From the NCBI GenBank assembly GCA_034437715.1, contig DAOTTR010000794.1, positions 1 through 37,455 of the forward strand: a stretch of 37,455 bases of DNA, written 5' to 3'. Position numbers and translations under genes: made by a program. This document shows, in pieces, positions 25,229 through 32,809 of the stretch. This stretch comes from JAHBVH01 sp034437715 (lineage in GTDB: Bacteria > Chloroflexota > Anaerolineae > Caldilineales > Caldilineaceae). Every line of letters starts with the position of its first letter. The first letter of the stretch is position 1. The notes under the pieces were generated by a model. The model saw only the letters and a list, made by a program, of their open reading frames with translations, was not told the origin of the DNA and did no database searches.

Positions 25229-26209
25229 CTATACCATAGCGAGAAACTGGGCAAGGTGGGCGTAAATCCGCTCTGATATAATGGCGGGCGTGCTCTCTGG
25301 CGTGATTGCTGTCAGATCAAACCAGTGGATCTTGTCCATCTTGCGAAACCAGGTATATTGATGGCGTACGTAGCGATGGGTCTCCGTTTTAATTTTTTCA
25401 ATGGCAGCGGGCAAGGGCAGTTGTTGTTCGAGATGCGCGATGATCTCGCGGTAGCCCAGGCTGGTGATGGCCGGCAACGGTGGCCGATAGCCAGCCGCTA
25501 ATAGCTGCTGCGTCTCGGCAATCAAGCCCTGCGCCATCATCTGATCCACCCGGCGATCCACGCGCGCATAGAGGGCATCGCGTGGCCGATCCAGACCAAT
25601 CTGCAGAAAGCGATAGGGTGGCGCTTGGGTACCTTCGAGCGCGATCTTCGATTGGCCGGTTGCCAGGAAGATCTCCAGCGCGCGCAACACCCGGCGTGGA
25701 TTCTGGGCATCAATCACGGCTGCCGTAGCCGGGTCTAGCATTTGCAGCCGTTGGAAAAGCGCAGCGCGTCCCTGTTCGGCCAGAAATGTTTCGAGTTCCG
25801 CACGTAACTGTGGGCTGGGCGGCACTTCGGGAATGCGCAACCCTTCGACGACCGCGCGGATATAGAGCGCCGTACCACCGACCAAAAAGGGCACGTTGCC
25901 CCGTTGATGAATGGCATCTATCGTGGCATAGGCGCGCCCCTGATACTGGGCCAACGAAAAAGCTTCATCAGGGTCACAGATCTCGATCAGATGATGGGGA
26001 ACACGCGCACGTTCGGCGGGCGTTGGGGCAGCCGTGCCAATCGCCATACCACGGTAGATCTGGCGGCTGTCCGCGCCGACCACCTCGCCCCGCCATTGTT
26101 CACACAAGCCAAGGCTGATTGCTGTCTTGCCCACCGCCGTAGGGCCCAACAGGACAACGACAGGCGGCAGTAGCGCAGTAGCCGCTTGCGCAGAAGGTGT
26201 GAATTCCAC
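25229..26209 (-). CDS. miaA: tRNA dimethylallyltransferase
   Basis: This 326-residue enzyme prenylates A37 of tRNAs reading UNN codons, using dimethylallyl diphosphate. The P-loop GPTAVGKT occupies residues 22-29, followed by the family motif GADSRQIYRGMAIGTA, the DPDEAFSLAQYQ segment and the QNPRRVLRALEIF and YTWFRKM regions. The start is a GTG at 26209 with AGGATAA upstream; that site also contains the stop codon of the preceding gene, leaving a 5-base gap and suggesting coupled translation. It is the last gene of the rplS-rnhB-yraN-miaA series. mtaB in the same window modifies the neighbouring class of tRNAs at position 37. Confidence 0.96.
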   Translation of the reverse strand: MEFTPSAQAATALLPPVVVLLGPTAVGKTAISLGLCEQWRGEVVGADSRQIYRGMAIGTAAPTPAERARVPHHLIEICDPDEAFSLAQYQGRAYATIDAIHQRGNVPFLVGGTALYIRAVVEGLRIPEVPPSPQLRAELETFLAEQGRAALFQRLQMLDPATAAVIDAQNPRRVLRALEIFLATGQSKIALEGTQAPPYRFLQIGLDRPRDALYARVDRRVDQMMAQGLIAETQQLLAAGYRPPLPAITSLGYREIIAHLEQQLPLPAAIEKIKTETHRYVRHQYTWFRKMDKIHWFDLTAITPESTPAIISERIYAHLAQFLAMV

Positions 26210-26214
26210 GTGAG

Positions 26215-26646
26215 TTATCCTGTTACCGCATGGCGCACATGCTCGATAGCCAACAAACGGCCCTGCTCGTCCATCTGCACAGCCACCAGATCAATCCGCC
26301 AAGGTCCGGTCCAACCCTGCTGTTGCACATACTGTTGGGCAACTTCCCGGAGCTTGGCAGCCTTGCGCGATGTGATCGATTGCCGGGCTGTCCCAAAGGC
26401 GGCACCGCGGCGGGTGCGCACTTCCACCAAGACCAGCCAAGTGGCATCGGGCTCGCCAGTGACAAAATCTGGCGCACGCGCTTGGGCCACAATATCGAGC
26501 TCCCCCACAGCACAACGCCAGTTGCGCTCGAGGATGGTTAAGCCTGCCGCCAGCAACGTTTGCAGCGCCAGATCTTCGCCTGTGTTGCCCAGTTGCCGCC
26601 GCCGATCACGCCGATCACCAGGGGGGCGTTGTGCTGGTAGACGCAT
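26215..26646 (-). CDS. yraN: UPF0102 (YraN) family nuclease-like protein
   Basis: This 143-residue cytoplasmic protein of the restriction-endonuclease-like fold has the family pattern: G-x2-GE-x2-A (GNTGEDLA, about 20-27), RNWRC-x2-GELDIVA (about 41-53), LVEVRTRRG (about 73-81) and the K in SRKAAKL. The GE-LD, VEV-x-R set corresponds to the PD-(D/E)XK-like core of UPF0102, with Arg replacing the usual Lys in VEVKxR. Its role is not well known; it usually sits beside rnhB, as here. The ATG at 26646 uses an AGGA site that straddles the edge of the inserted 101-bp repeat, so the repeat supplies part of its ribosome binding site. Confidence 0.9.
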   Translation of the reverse strand: MRLPAQRPPGDRRDRRRQLGNTGEDLALQTLLAAGLTILERNWRCAVGELDIVAQARAPDFVTGEPDATWLVLVEVRTRRGAAFGTARQSITSRKAAKLREVAQQYVQQQGWTGPWRIDLVAVQMDEQGRLLAIEHVRHAVTG

Positions 26647-26654
26647 AACTTATC

Positions 26655-26755
26655 CTAGTACAGTTGGGCGTAGATACCACGGCAGTTAATAAGGCACGTT
26701 ACTCGTGTACATCATGGTAAAAATAGGGTACCTTATTTACGCCGGGATCTACTAG
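26655..26755. repeat. 101-bp repeat family A, copy 2 (between rnhB and yraN)
   Basis: It is identical to 7911-8011 except for one base (A instead of C in the TTAATmAGG segment). It has the same CTAG edges and the same orientation relative to the flanking minus-strand genes. The last 18 codons and the stop of rnhB lie inside it (26699-26755), and its left edge contributes to the yraN ribosome binding site. Transposase genes for it were not found in this window. Confidence 0.88.
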
Positions 26756-27403
26756 TTGCTCAAACAGTGGGGCAAGACACGCAACGGGAGCAAAGGTGTA
26801 ACGATGTTCGGCGCAGGGGCCATGCTTAGACAACGCCGCCAGATGCTCGGCTGTTCCATAGCCTTTGTGACGGGCAAAGCCATAGGCAGGATAGACGCGC
26901 TGCAAATCTACCAATCGCTCATCCCGGTATACCTTGGCCAGAATCGACGCGGCGGCAACCGAGACAATATGGCGATCCGCTTTGGTAAAGCTTTCTTGGG
27001 GTAGCGCGACCTGGGGCAATTTTACCCAGTCAAGTAATAGATAATCCGGTGGGAAAGCGAGTGCGCCAATGGCTTCGATCATTGCCTGACGCGTGGCGGC
27101 GGCGATACCGATCTGGTCGATACTCGCCGCGGGAACAGCACCGATCCCCCAAGCAAGGGCGGCGGTGCGGATTTCCTGGGCCAGCTTGGTGCGTACAGCG
27201 GGTGAAAGCAATTTGCTATCGGCAACAATGGCCCAAATTCCCTGCTGCTCACAGTTGGGCGGGATAATCACCGCGGCGGCAACGACGGGTCCAGCCCATG
27301 CGCCACGCCCAGCTTCATCTAGGCCAGCAATTTGGAGATAGCCAGCTTGCCAAAGTCGGTTTTCCTGTTGCAGGGTTGGCCAGATTGTCTTCGTGCTATC
27401 CAT
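26699..27403 (-). CDS. rnhB: Ribonuclease HII with repeat-derived C-terminus
   Basis: This enzyme cleaves RNA in RNA-DNA hybrids and removes misincorporated ribonucleotides. It is 234 residues; the ATG at 27403 follows the rplS terminator. Catalytic residues are in place: Asp29-Glu30 (GLDEAGRG), Asp125 (LLLDWVK) and Asp143 (KADRHIVSVAAASILAKV). The core ends around residue 216. Residues 217-234 (LVDPGVNKVPYFYHDVHE) are translated from the inserted 101-bp repeat and are not expected in other RNase HII proteins. The active site is unaffected, so activity is probably kept. The order rplS-rnhB-yraN is a common bacterial arrangement. Confidence 0.95.
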   Translation of the reverse strand: MDSTKTIWPTLQQENRLWQAGYLQIAGLDEAGRGAWAGPVVAAAVIIPPNCEQQGIWAIVADSKLLSPAVRTKLAQEIRTAALAWGIGAVPAASIDQIGIAAATRQAMIEAIGALAFPPDYLLLDWVKLPQVALPQESFTKADRHIVSVAAASILAKVYRDERLVDLQRVYPAYGFARHKGYGTAEHLAALSKHGPCAEHRYTFAPVACLAPLFEQLVDPGVNKVPYFYHDVHE

Positions 27404-27406
27404 AAC

Positions 27407-27436
27407 AAAAAGGCACTGATCAAACTGTCAGTGCCT
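27407..27436 (-). terminator. Terminator between rplS and rnhB
   Basis: On the minus strand, AGGCACTGA (27436-27428) pairs perfectly with TCAGTGCCT (27419-27411), followed by TTTT (27410-27407). The 9-bp stem and short U-run, four bases before the rnhB ATG, suggest termination or attenuation of rplS transcripts, with partial read-through into rnhB. Confidence 0.75.
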
Positions 27437-27548
27437 CCCTCTCATTGCATAGGTATACCGCACTCGCCCATAGATGAAGAATGACACACGCGTGTACAAG
27501 GTCTGTTTTCATTGCCATCTATGGCAGTGCTCAGCATAGCAGGCAGCA

Positions 27549-27911
27549 CTATACCTTGAGGAAACGCTTCTCGCGCAAACGAGCAGCCTTGCCCTGAAGA
27601 TCGCGCAGATAGTAAAGTTGCGCGCGACGCACTTTGGCTTTGCGCAAAACTTCGACCTTTTCAACGCTTTTGCTATACAGGGGGAAGGTACGCTCGACGC
27701 CCACGCCGTGTGAGCCCGTACGGCGTACGGTGTAGGTGGCGCCGGTTGTCTTGCCGCCGCGCATTGCAATGATGATCCCTTGGAAGACCTGAATGCGCTC
27801 ATTGCGTCCTTCGGTAATACGCTGATGAACGCGCACAGTATCGCCCGCATCAATTTCTGGAAAGTCAGCTGGCAGTTCTGGCTGAAGTGATGCCATGAGT
27901 GCGTTGGTCAT
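27549..27911 (-). CDS. rplS: 50S ribosomal protein L19
   Basis: This 120-residue ribosomal protein lies at the 30S-50S interface. From the ATG at 27911 it has AGGGA upstream; a longer frame from 28001 lacks support. The sequence shows the L19 pattern: PEIDAGDTVRVHQRITEGRNERIQVFQGIIIAMRGG, then TYTVRRTGSHGVGVERTFPLYSKSVEKVEVLRKAKVRRAQLYYLRDLQGKAARLRE. In many bacteria rplS follows rpsP-rimM-trmD; here no such genes lie upstream and an unrelated reductase precedes it. The leader (27912-28090) has a small hairpin, GCTATTC/GAATAGC (28026-28044), which may take part in control. Confidence 0.98.
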   Translation of the reverse strand: MTNALMASLQPELPADFPEIDAGDTVRVHQRITEGRNERIQVFQGIIIAMRGGKTTGATYTVRRTGSHGVGVERTFPLYSKSVEKVEVLRKAKVRRAQLYYLRDLQGKAARLREKRFLKV

Positions 27912-28025
27912 GATTTTTTCCCTATCTTCACTATTTTCGCTACCGTTTCGGTTAAACAGTAGTCTCAGAAAAACACACACACATATTCTAAATCTATTCA
28001 AAACATACGTCTATTTAAAGACGAA

Positions 28026-28044
28026 GCTATTCAAGAAGAATAGC
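28026..28044 (-). promoter_or_regulatory. Small hairpin in the rplS leader region
   Basis: GCTATTC (28026-28032) pairs with GAATAGC (28038-28044). It lies about 115 bases upstream of the rplS start, in an AT-rich 376-base gap. Apart from this hairpin and the terminator at 28090-28116, I see nothing else in the gap. Confidence 0.35.
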
Positions 28045-28089
28045 ATGTTATTACCATAGAAAAATTTATTGTACATTTAGATACGACAG

Positions 28090-28116
28090 AAAAATGTCTG
28101 CATCTAGATGCAGACA
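28090..28116 (-). terminator. Terminator after the aldo/keto reductase gene
   Basis: A perfect 22-base palindrome (28095-28116) centres on CTAG. On the minus strand it is followed by TTTTT (28094-28090). It lies 171 bases beyond the reductase stop and upstream of rplS, consistent with an intrinsic terminator separating the two. Confidence 0.7.
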
Positions 28117-28287
28117 CCGTTAGTCATTGAAATGATAACTCGCATAGTTTATCACAATGCGAACCAGAAAGACAAACTTGGATAATACTCGTTTAGCTTA
28201 AACTGCACCGGCTGAATCTTCCAAGAAGAGTACACTGCCGCCTCTTTACAAAATTACCGTATCTCTTCTTGAAAGATAGCGCTGTGC

Positions 28288-29262
28288 CTAGATGAACATG
28301 GCGCTGGGCACAGCAGAAACTTCGTCTAATTGCCGGCGCACTTCGGGGTCCAGTGTCCAGCCGACGCCGCCCAGCACATCATTGAATTGTTCCAGCGTAT
28401 CGGCCCCGCTGATGGCGACCGTGACTTCGGGGTGAGAGAGCACCCAGGCAATGGCCAATTGGGCAGGCGTCTTGCCCAGCTCGGCAGCCAAGCGGTGCAA
28501 GGTGCGCAGAACGTCACCAATGCCACCCTGCATGACTTTGGCATATTCATCTTTATGGATATCCCAAAATGAACCCTTTGGAGCCGGTTGCCCCGGCATA
28601 TAGGCCCCGCTCAACAGGCCCACAGCCAAGGGACTATAGGCCATACAGCCCAATTTCAATTCGCGCACAACGCCAAACATTTCATTTTCCAAGCGGCGGG
28701 TGAGTAAACTGTACGAATTTTGCACACACATAAAGGGAATGGCGTTGACCGTATCGGCAATCCAGTGGGCGTGGACAACCTGCCACGCGGCATAATTGCA
28801 GCAGCCCACATAGCGCACCTTGCCGCTGTGTACCAGATCATCCAGCGTGCGGATGATCTCTGCTTGGGGCGTCGTCGTGTCATAACTATGCACCAGATAG
28901 ACATCAATATGATCGGTGTCCAGCCGCTTAAGCGAACGTTCCACCTCGCGCAGTATATGATAGCGCGAGAGGCCCACATCATTGGGCCCTTTGCCCAGCG
29001 CCCCCGCTACTTTGGAGGTGATCACCACATCATCACGCTTGCCCTTTAGCGCTTTGCCCAACACAATTTCCGATTGGCCGATATTGGCGCGATCATCCAT
29101 GGTGCCATAGACATTGGCACAATCGATCAGGTTGACGCCCTGGGCAATGGCATGTTCAATCATATATTGGGCAGCCGCCGGGTCAGCCTGGCCGCGCAAG
29201 CCAAGGCCCAACGCCAGTGGACTCACCTTGACGCCCGCCGAACCAAAATTAACGTAGTTCAC
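28288..29262 (-). CDS. Aldo/keto reductase
   Basis: This 324-residue NADPH-dependent oxidoreductase has a TIM barrel. The catalytic tetrad is visible: Asp47 (LIDCANVYG), Tyr52, Lys84 (VITSKVAG) and His125 (YLVHSYD). The C-terminal part has the cofactor-binding SGADTLEQF segment, a variant of the usual I/P-G-x-R/S motif. It resembles YghZ/Tas-type reductases of carbonyl compounds, and the physiological substrate is unknown. The ATG at 29262 has AAAGGAGAGC upstream. It is divergent from a Fur-family regulator gene, so control by that regulator is possible. A terminator follows at 28090-28116. Confidence 0.93.
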   Translation of the reverse strand: MNYVNFGSAGVKVSPLALGLGLRGQADPAAAQYMIEHAIAQGVNLIDCANVYGTMDDRANIGQSEIVLGKALKGKRDDVVITSKVAGALGKGPNDVGLSRYHILREVERSLKRLDTDHIDVYLVHSYDTTTPQAEIIRTLDDLVHSGKVRYVGCCNYAAWQVVHAHWIADTVNAIPFMCVQNSYSLLTRRLENEMFGVVRELKLGCMAYSPLAVGLLSGAYMPGQPAPKGSFWDIHKDEYAKVMQGGIGDVLRTLHRLAAELGKTPAQLAIAWVLSHPEVTVAISGADTLEQFNDVLGGVGWTLDPEVRRQLDEVSAVPSAMFI

Positions 29263-29398
29263 AACCGCTCTCCTTTGTGTCTCATGTTTCGTTGCTTCTT
29301 ATGGACAAACTATGTAAAAGTCGCACAAATACAGCAATCCATCTGCGCTGCCGGGTAAATTTAGGATCAACCGTGTGGTTCCGTCCAGCCGATTCTGC

Positions 29399-29427
29399 TT
29401 GTAAAATTGGGTAAGGTAGTGTAGACT
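29399..29427 (+). promoter_or_regulatory. Promoter of the Fur-family gene, very close to the start codon
   Basis: -35 TTGTAA (29399-29404) and -10 TAGACT (29422-29427) are 17 bases apart. The predicted start point falls at or next to the ATG at 29434, so the transcript may be leaderless or nearly so. If so, the GGAAG at about 29428-29432 would be inactive as a ribosome binding site for the first ATG. Confidence 0.5.
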
Positions 29428-29433
29428 GGAAGT

Positions 29434-29862
29434 ATGATGAGCACACAAACTTTACTCGTTGAGCGCTTACGCCACGCTGGCTATAAGATTACGCCACCGC
29501 GTGTGGCAGTTCTCCAAGTAATTGAGCAGGAAGGCGGGCATCTGGACCCTGCTCAGATTTTGCTGCGCGCCCAAGAAATTCATCCAGCGATTGGTCGCGC
29601 CACGGTCTATCGCACGCTCGAACTGCTTACCCAACTGAATATTGTGCGGCCCATCTATGTTGGGGAACATGGACCCACCTATATTCGGGCCGAAGGCGGT
29701 CATCATCACCTGGTCTGCTCCACCTGTGGCATTGTGATCGATTTCGATCAATGTGTGGCCGGCGAAATGACACGCGAGCTAACCGATCGCTTTGGCTTCC
29801 AAATCCAGAGTCACTTGCTAGAATTCTATGGCCTCTGTGCCAAGTGCCAGCCGAGCGCATAG
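29434..29862 (+). CDS. Fur-family metal- or peroxide-responsive repressor
   Basis: This 142-residue dimeric DNA-binding regulator has an N-terminal winged helix (ITPPRVAVLQVIEQEGGHLDPAQILLRAQE, then GRATVYRTLELLTQLNIV). The C-terminal domain has GGHHHLVCSTCGIVIDFD and a final CAKC. The two Cys-x2-Cys pairs form a structural zinc site, and the HHH segment plus other acidic/His residues form the regulatory metal site. Fur, Zur and PerR types cannot be separated by eye. ATG codons at 29434 and 29437 are both possible. It is divergent from the aldo/keto reductase gene and ends 11 bases before the stop of a convergent gene. Confidence 0.93.
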   Translation: MMSTQTLLVERLRHAGYKITPPRVAVLQVIEQEGGHLDPAQILLRAQEIHPAIGRATVYRTLELLTQLNIVRPIYVGEHGPTYIRAEGGHHHLVCSTCGIVIDFDQCVAGEMTRELTDRFGFQIQSHLLEFYGLCAKCQPSA

Positions 29863-29873
29863 CCGCGCACACG

Positions 29874-30356
29874 CTATTCTGTAGCCTCATCCTCTTCGAT
29901 TTCCCAATCTTCGGCAGGCAATTCAATCTCTACCATGACTTTCCCTGCCGCGGCCTTTTCTGCCGCAGCGCGCACGGGTTGGCCATCGGCGTCTACTTCT
30001 ATATCAAACAGCGGTGCAAATTTGGGTTCCAGTTGTAGGTGACGGTAAAAACGTTCCACCGCGGCCGCGCCTTCATAGGCAAAGCCCATGCCCTTTTCTT
30101 TTCTGCCGCGCAAGACGACTTCAACCGGCGCACCGCCGCGCAGATTGCGCCACCACGTGCGATGCGCATGGGTGAGCACCGACAGCAGGTTGCCATCTTG
30201 TACATAGTTGACGGGTGTCGTGTAGCGTTTGCCGGTCTTACGCCCCGTCACGGTGATCAGCATCAATTCGCCGCTGGCGTTCCAATGCCAACGCGAGCGC
30301 AGCAACACTTTCAGCAAGGGATTGCCAACGAGCAGGGTCAGATTCAATTTTGCCAT
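29874..30356 (-). CDS. Deazaflavin-dependent nitroreductase (Ddn) family protein
   Basis: This 160-residue protein from the ATG at 30356 has a small split-barrel fold. The conserved block TVTGRKTGKRYTTPVNYVQDGNLLSVLTHA (about 35-63) followed by TWWRNLRGGAPVEVVLRGR matches F420H2-dependent Ddn-like quinone/nitro reductases. The acidic C-terminal tail (EDWEIEEDEATE) is unusual. If it truly uses F420, the host must make this cofactor; no F420 genes are in the window. It begins two bases after the stop of the polysaccharide deacetylase-like gene, so the two are co-transcribed. The 3' end converges on the Fur-family gene. Confidence 0.85.
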   Translation of the reverse strand: MAKLNLTLLVGNPLLKVLLRSRWHWNASGELMLITVTGRKTGKRYTTPVNYVQDGNLLSVLTHAHRTWWRNLRGGAPVEVVLRGRKEKGMGFAYEGAAAVERFYRHLQLEPKFAPLFDIEVDADGQPVRAAAEKAAAGKVMVEIELPAEDWEIEEDEATE

Positions 30357-30358
30357 AG

Positions 30359-31207
30359 TTACGCTTTCGTGTGCGCCGCTACTGTGCGTTGCCATTCTGC
30401 GGCATAGGTAGTGGCTTCTAAACCAAGTTCCTGGACATAGGCAAAGGTCAATTTCAACATGGTCATGGCCGGATCAAAGCGCGCCAACGACCAGGGGTGC
30501 CAGATGAGCGAGATATAGGGCATCCCCAATGCGACCGCCCGATCGATGAAGATGCGGTTGACCGCAAATTCTTCTTCCGGCGTGGTGACCGGGCGCAAGG
30601 GTACGCCTTCGGGGAAAGGCGCGGGCCAGGCAACAATCCGCCGGGCGCTTACCGTCAAGTTGTGGGCCTTGAGTAAGTTCTCATGCCAGCCATGCCCCGG
30701 CAATTCCCACAGGTCTGGATGACCATCAGCGGCATAGGTAGTGGGTGTTTCAAAGAGCGCGGGCACGGTAAAATCTGGCCCCCACAAGACAGAGCTGACA
30801 TAACCAAAGCCAGCCTCGGCCACTGCGTTCACCAACCACGGATCGCCGCGCAGGCCATCGGTAAAGCCACAGCCAGGGCGCATCCCCACACAAGGCTGGC
30901 CAAAGGTCTGCTCGATCCAGTCTTTGCCCAGTTGGATCTCCGCCAGCCGCGTGGGCTGGGCGGGTGTCAGGCCACAAAAGGGATGGTCGCGCAGAATCTT
31001 GTGTGAATAGGTATGCGAGGCGACCTCGAATTCGGGCACATTGCCCAAGACCGCGCGATAGTCGTCGCCTTCTTCTTCTAAGCGTTTTCCGACAATGAAG
31101 AAGGTGCCTGGGAAAGAAAATTGTTCATGCACCGCGCGAATCTGGCGGCAGGCCGTCAGACAATCTTGTGCCTTTTCGGTGTCATACGCAGCAATATAAC
31201 GAGTCAT
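30359..31207 (-). CDS. Polysaccharide deacetylase-like protein (CE4/NodB fold)
   Basis: This 282-residue protein has no signal peptide, so it is probably cytoplasmic. It shows the NodB-fold motifs AYDTEK (Asp9), TFFIVGK, the metal-binding ASHTYSH (His65, His69) and MRPGCG. The second acidic residue of the usual TFDDG motif is replaced by Thr10-Glu11, as in some amide-hydrolysing NodB relatives. A metal-dependent de-N-acetylase or related hydrolase acting on a small intracellular molecule is likely. The ATG at 31207 has AAAGGAAAT upstream, 18 bases after the aminotransferase stop. The three genes degT-like, this one and the Ddn-like gene form one unit. Confidence 0.85.
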   Translation of the reverse strand: MTRYIAAYDTEKAQDCLTACRQIRAVHEQFSFPGTFFIVGKRLEEEGDDYRAVLGNVPEFEVASHTYSHKILRDHPFCGLTPAQPTRLAEIQLGKDWIEQTFGQPCVGMRPGCGFTDGLRGDPWLVNAVAEAGFGYVSSVLWGPDFTVPALFETPTTYAADGHPDLWELPGHGWHENLLKAHNLTVSARRIVAWPAPFPEGVPLRPVTTPEEEFAVNRIFIDRAVALGMPYISLIWHPWSLARFDPAMTMLKLTFAYVQELGLEATTYAAEWQRTVAAHTKA

Positions 31208-31225
31208 GATTTCCTTTAGCGCGTT

Positions 31226-32608
31226 TCAAAGCCACTTGGTCGCGCTGGCATCTTGGGTACAATAGGCGGCCAGCACCTTGTTAATGCCCGCGGCAATCAT
31301 ATCACAATCCGCTGGCGCATACCATTGACTGAGTGCGATCGAAATATTGCGATTGTAGAGATCATCGGCTACCGGACATTGGCCCTTGGCATACTCGACA
31401 TGGCCATCGCGCTCCTGATAGATTGGTTGATCAAAAGGGCGATCATCCGGTGTCGTGCCAACTTTCAGCGTAATCGGAAACATGTCGGCGTAAATGTGCC
31501 AGTCGGGGCGCGGCTGTGGCCCGCGCATACCACAACGAATGCCTTCGGCGTTGAGGGCGCTCACAATCTGTGCGCCTAACGCATGGCTTTCGGGAAAAAA
31601 TCGCAAGAGGTAACCAATATCGCCGTCCACATCATTGAGCTTTTGCGGTGTGATCTCGCGATAGGTGTCAAGCTGTTGCAAAATACGCATTTTTACGCCA
31701 TGAAAACCGCTAACAAACGTATCGAGCTTGCCCAGTTGCACCACGTCTACGGCCGCTTCCAATTCGGACATCCGGTAATTGAGGCCGTTGAACAGTTCGC
31801 CCGCATAGCGCGGCGGGGCGAAGCGATCGGGTCGCCATAGACCACCGGCTTCGGCAAATTGATTGGCGCGTTCCCACAGCCGTTGCTCATTGGTAATGAC
31901 CAAGCCGCCTTCGCCGCCGCCAATAATTTTATAGGCCGAAATACTAAAGCAGCCCAGATCACCCAGCGTGCCGACCGGGTGACCACGGTATTTGCCGCCG
32001 GGGGCTTGGGCGCAATCTTCGATCACTTTCAGGTTGTGTTTGCGCGCAAGCGCCAGAATTGGGGCCAGATCGCAGATGCTGCCCATGACATGGGTCGGCG
32101 CAATCGCAACGGTGCGCGGCGTGATCAACTGCTCGATCTTGGTGGGATCGATGGCCAGCGATTCGTCTACGTCACAGAAGATCGGCACCCCTTTGGCCGC
32201 AATGACCATACCAGCCGTGGCATAGAAGCCAACCGCCGGCACGATCACCTCGGTGCCGGGTCCCACACCGGCGGCGACAAAGGCGCAGTGCAGCGCGGCG
32301 GAACCAGAGCTGACGCCTAGGGCGTAGGATACGCCAAATTTTTCACGCGCCAACGCTTCAAACGCCGCGCCCTTGGTTTGCGGGGGATAGGCGGTGGCAT
32401 AGCGCGCCAAATTGGGGCCAGTGCCCCAGGCTTCGTCGGCGATCGCTTGTTGAATGCGCGCCAGTGTCGCCGCCGAAAAGCCAAAACGCTCGGCAATCGA
32501 CATAAATTCTTCCGCCCCAATCTTTGGTTGGGGCTGCCCCACCGCGCCAGGAAAGGCTTGTGCCCCGCCATGTAAAGCGAGGGTGGCGTCCGTTGTTGCG
32601 ATCATCAT
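31226..32608 (-). CDS. DegT/DnrJ/EryC1/StrS-family PLP aminotransferase
   Basis: This 460-residue fold-type I PLP enzyme transfers an amino group to a keto-sugar or keto-inositol. The Schiff-base Lys227 lies in FSISAYKIIGGGEGG, preceded by Asp198 in VIEDCAQAPGG and by the phosphate-binding SSGSAAL. The length is longer than the usual 370-400, with an N-terminal region of about 75 residues and an insertion around 370-410. The start ATG is at 32608, or 32605. With an inositol-dehydrogenase-like gene at 1260 in the same window, an inosose substrate is possible but not shown; the two genes are far apart. Confidence 0.9.
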   Translation of the reverse strand: MMIATTDATLALHGGAQAFPGAVGQPQPKIGAEEFMSIAERFGFSAATLARIQQAIADEAWGTGPNLARYATAYPPQTKGAAFEALAREKFGVSYALGVSSGSAALHCAFVAAGVGPGTEVIVPAVGFYATAGMVIAAKGVPIFCDVDESLAIDPTKIEQLITPRTVAIAPTHVMGSICDLAPILALARKHNLKVIEDCAQAPGGKYRGHPVGTLGDLGCFSISAYKIIGGGEGGLVITNEQRLWERANQFAEAGGLWRPDRFAPPRYAGELFNGLNYRMSELEAAVDVVQLGKLDTFVSGFHGVKMRILQQLDTYREITPQKLNDVDGDIGYLLRFFPESHALGAQIVSALNAEGIRCGMRGPQPRPDWHIYADMFPITLKVGTTPDDRPFDQPIYQERDGHVEYAKGQCPVADDLYNRNISIALSQWYAPADCDMIAAGINKVLAAYCTQDASATKWL

Positions 32609-32656
32609 TCTCTTCTCTTTCCAAACAAATGGTTTAGGTCATTTCAAAGAATCAAG

Positions 32657-32735
32657 TATGCAGTAGGGGCGGCTTGCCGCCGCCCGTTCGCAGCGAGCCA
32701 AACGCGGGGCGGCTGCGCGGCCGCCCCTACGCATG
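32657..32735. repeat. GC-rich inverted repeat between the aminotransferase and methyltransferase genes
   Basis: GTAGGGGCGGC (32663-32673) and GCCGCCCCTAC (32720-32730) are perfect inverted ends, extended by TATGC / GCATG. Smaller GC-rich palindromes lie between. It is non-coding. It interrupts the otherwise tight gene series and may end transcription of the permease/methyltransferase unit. Confidence 0.7.
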
Positions 32736-32809
32736 ATTTTGTTTGGCAAGCGCTGGTTACTTATTTCTTTGAAAGCGCCTTAGTCTATACGTACCACAAG
32801 CGCCAACGT

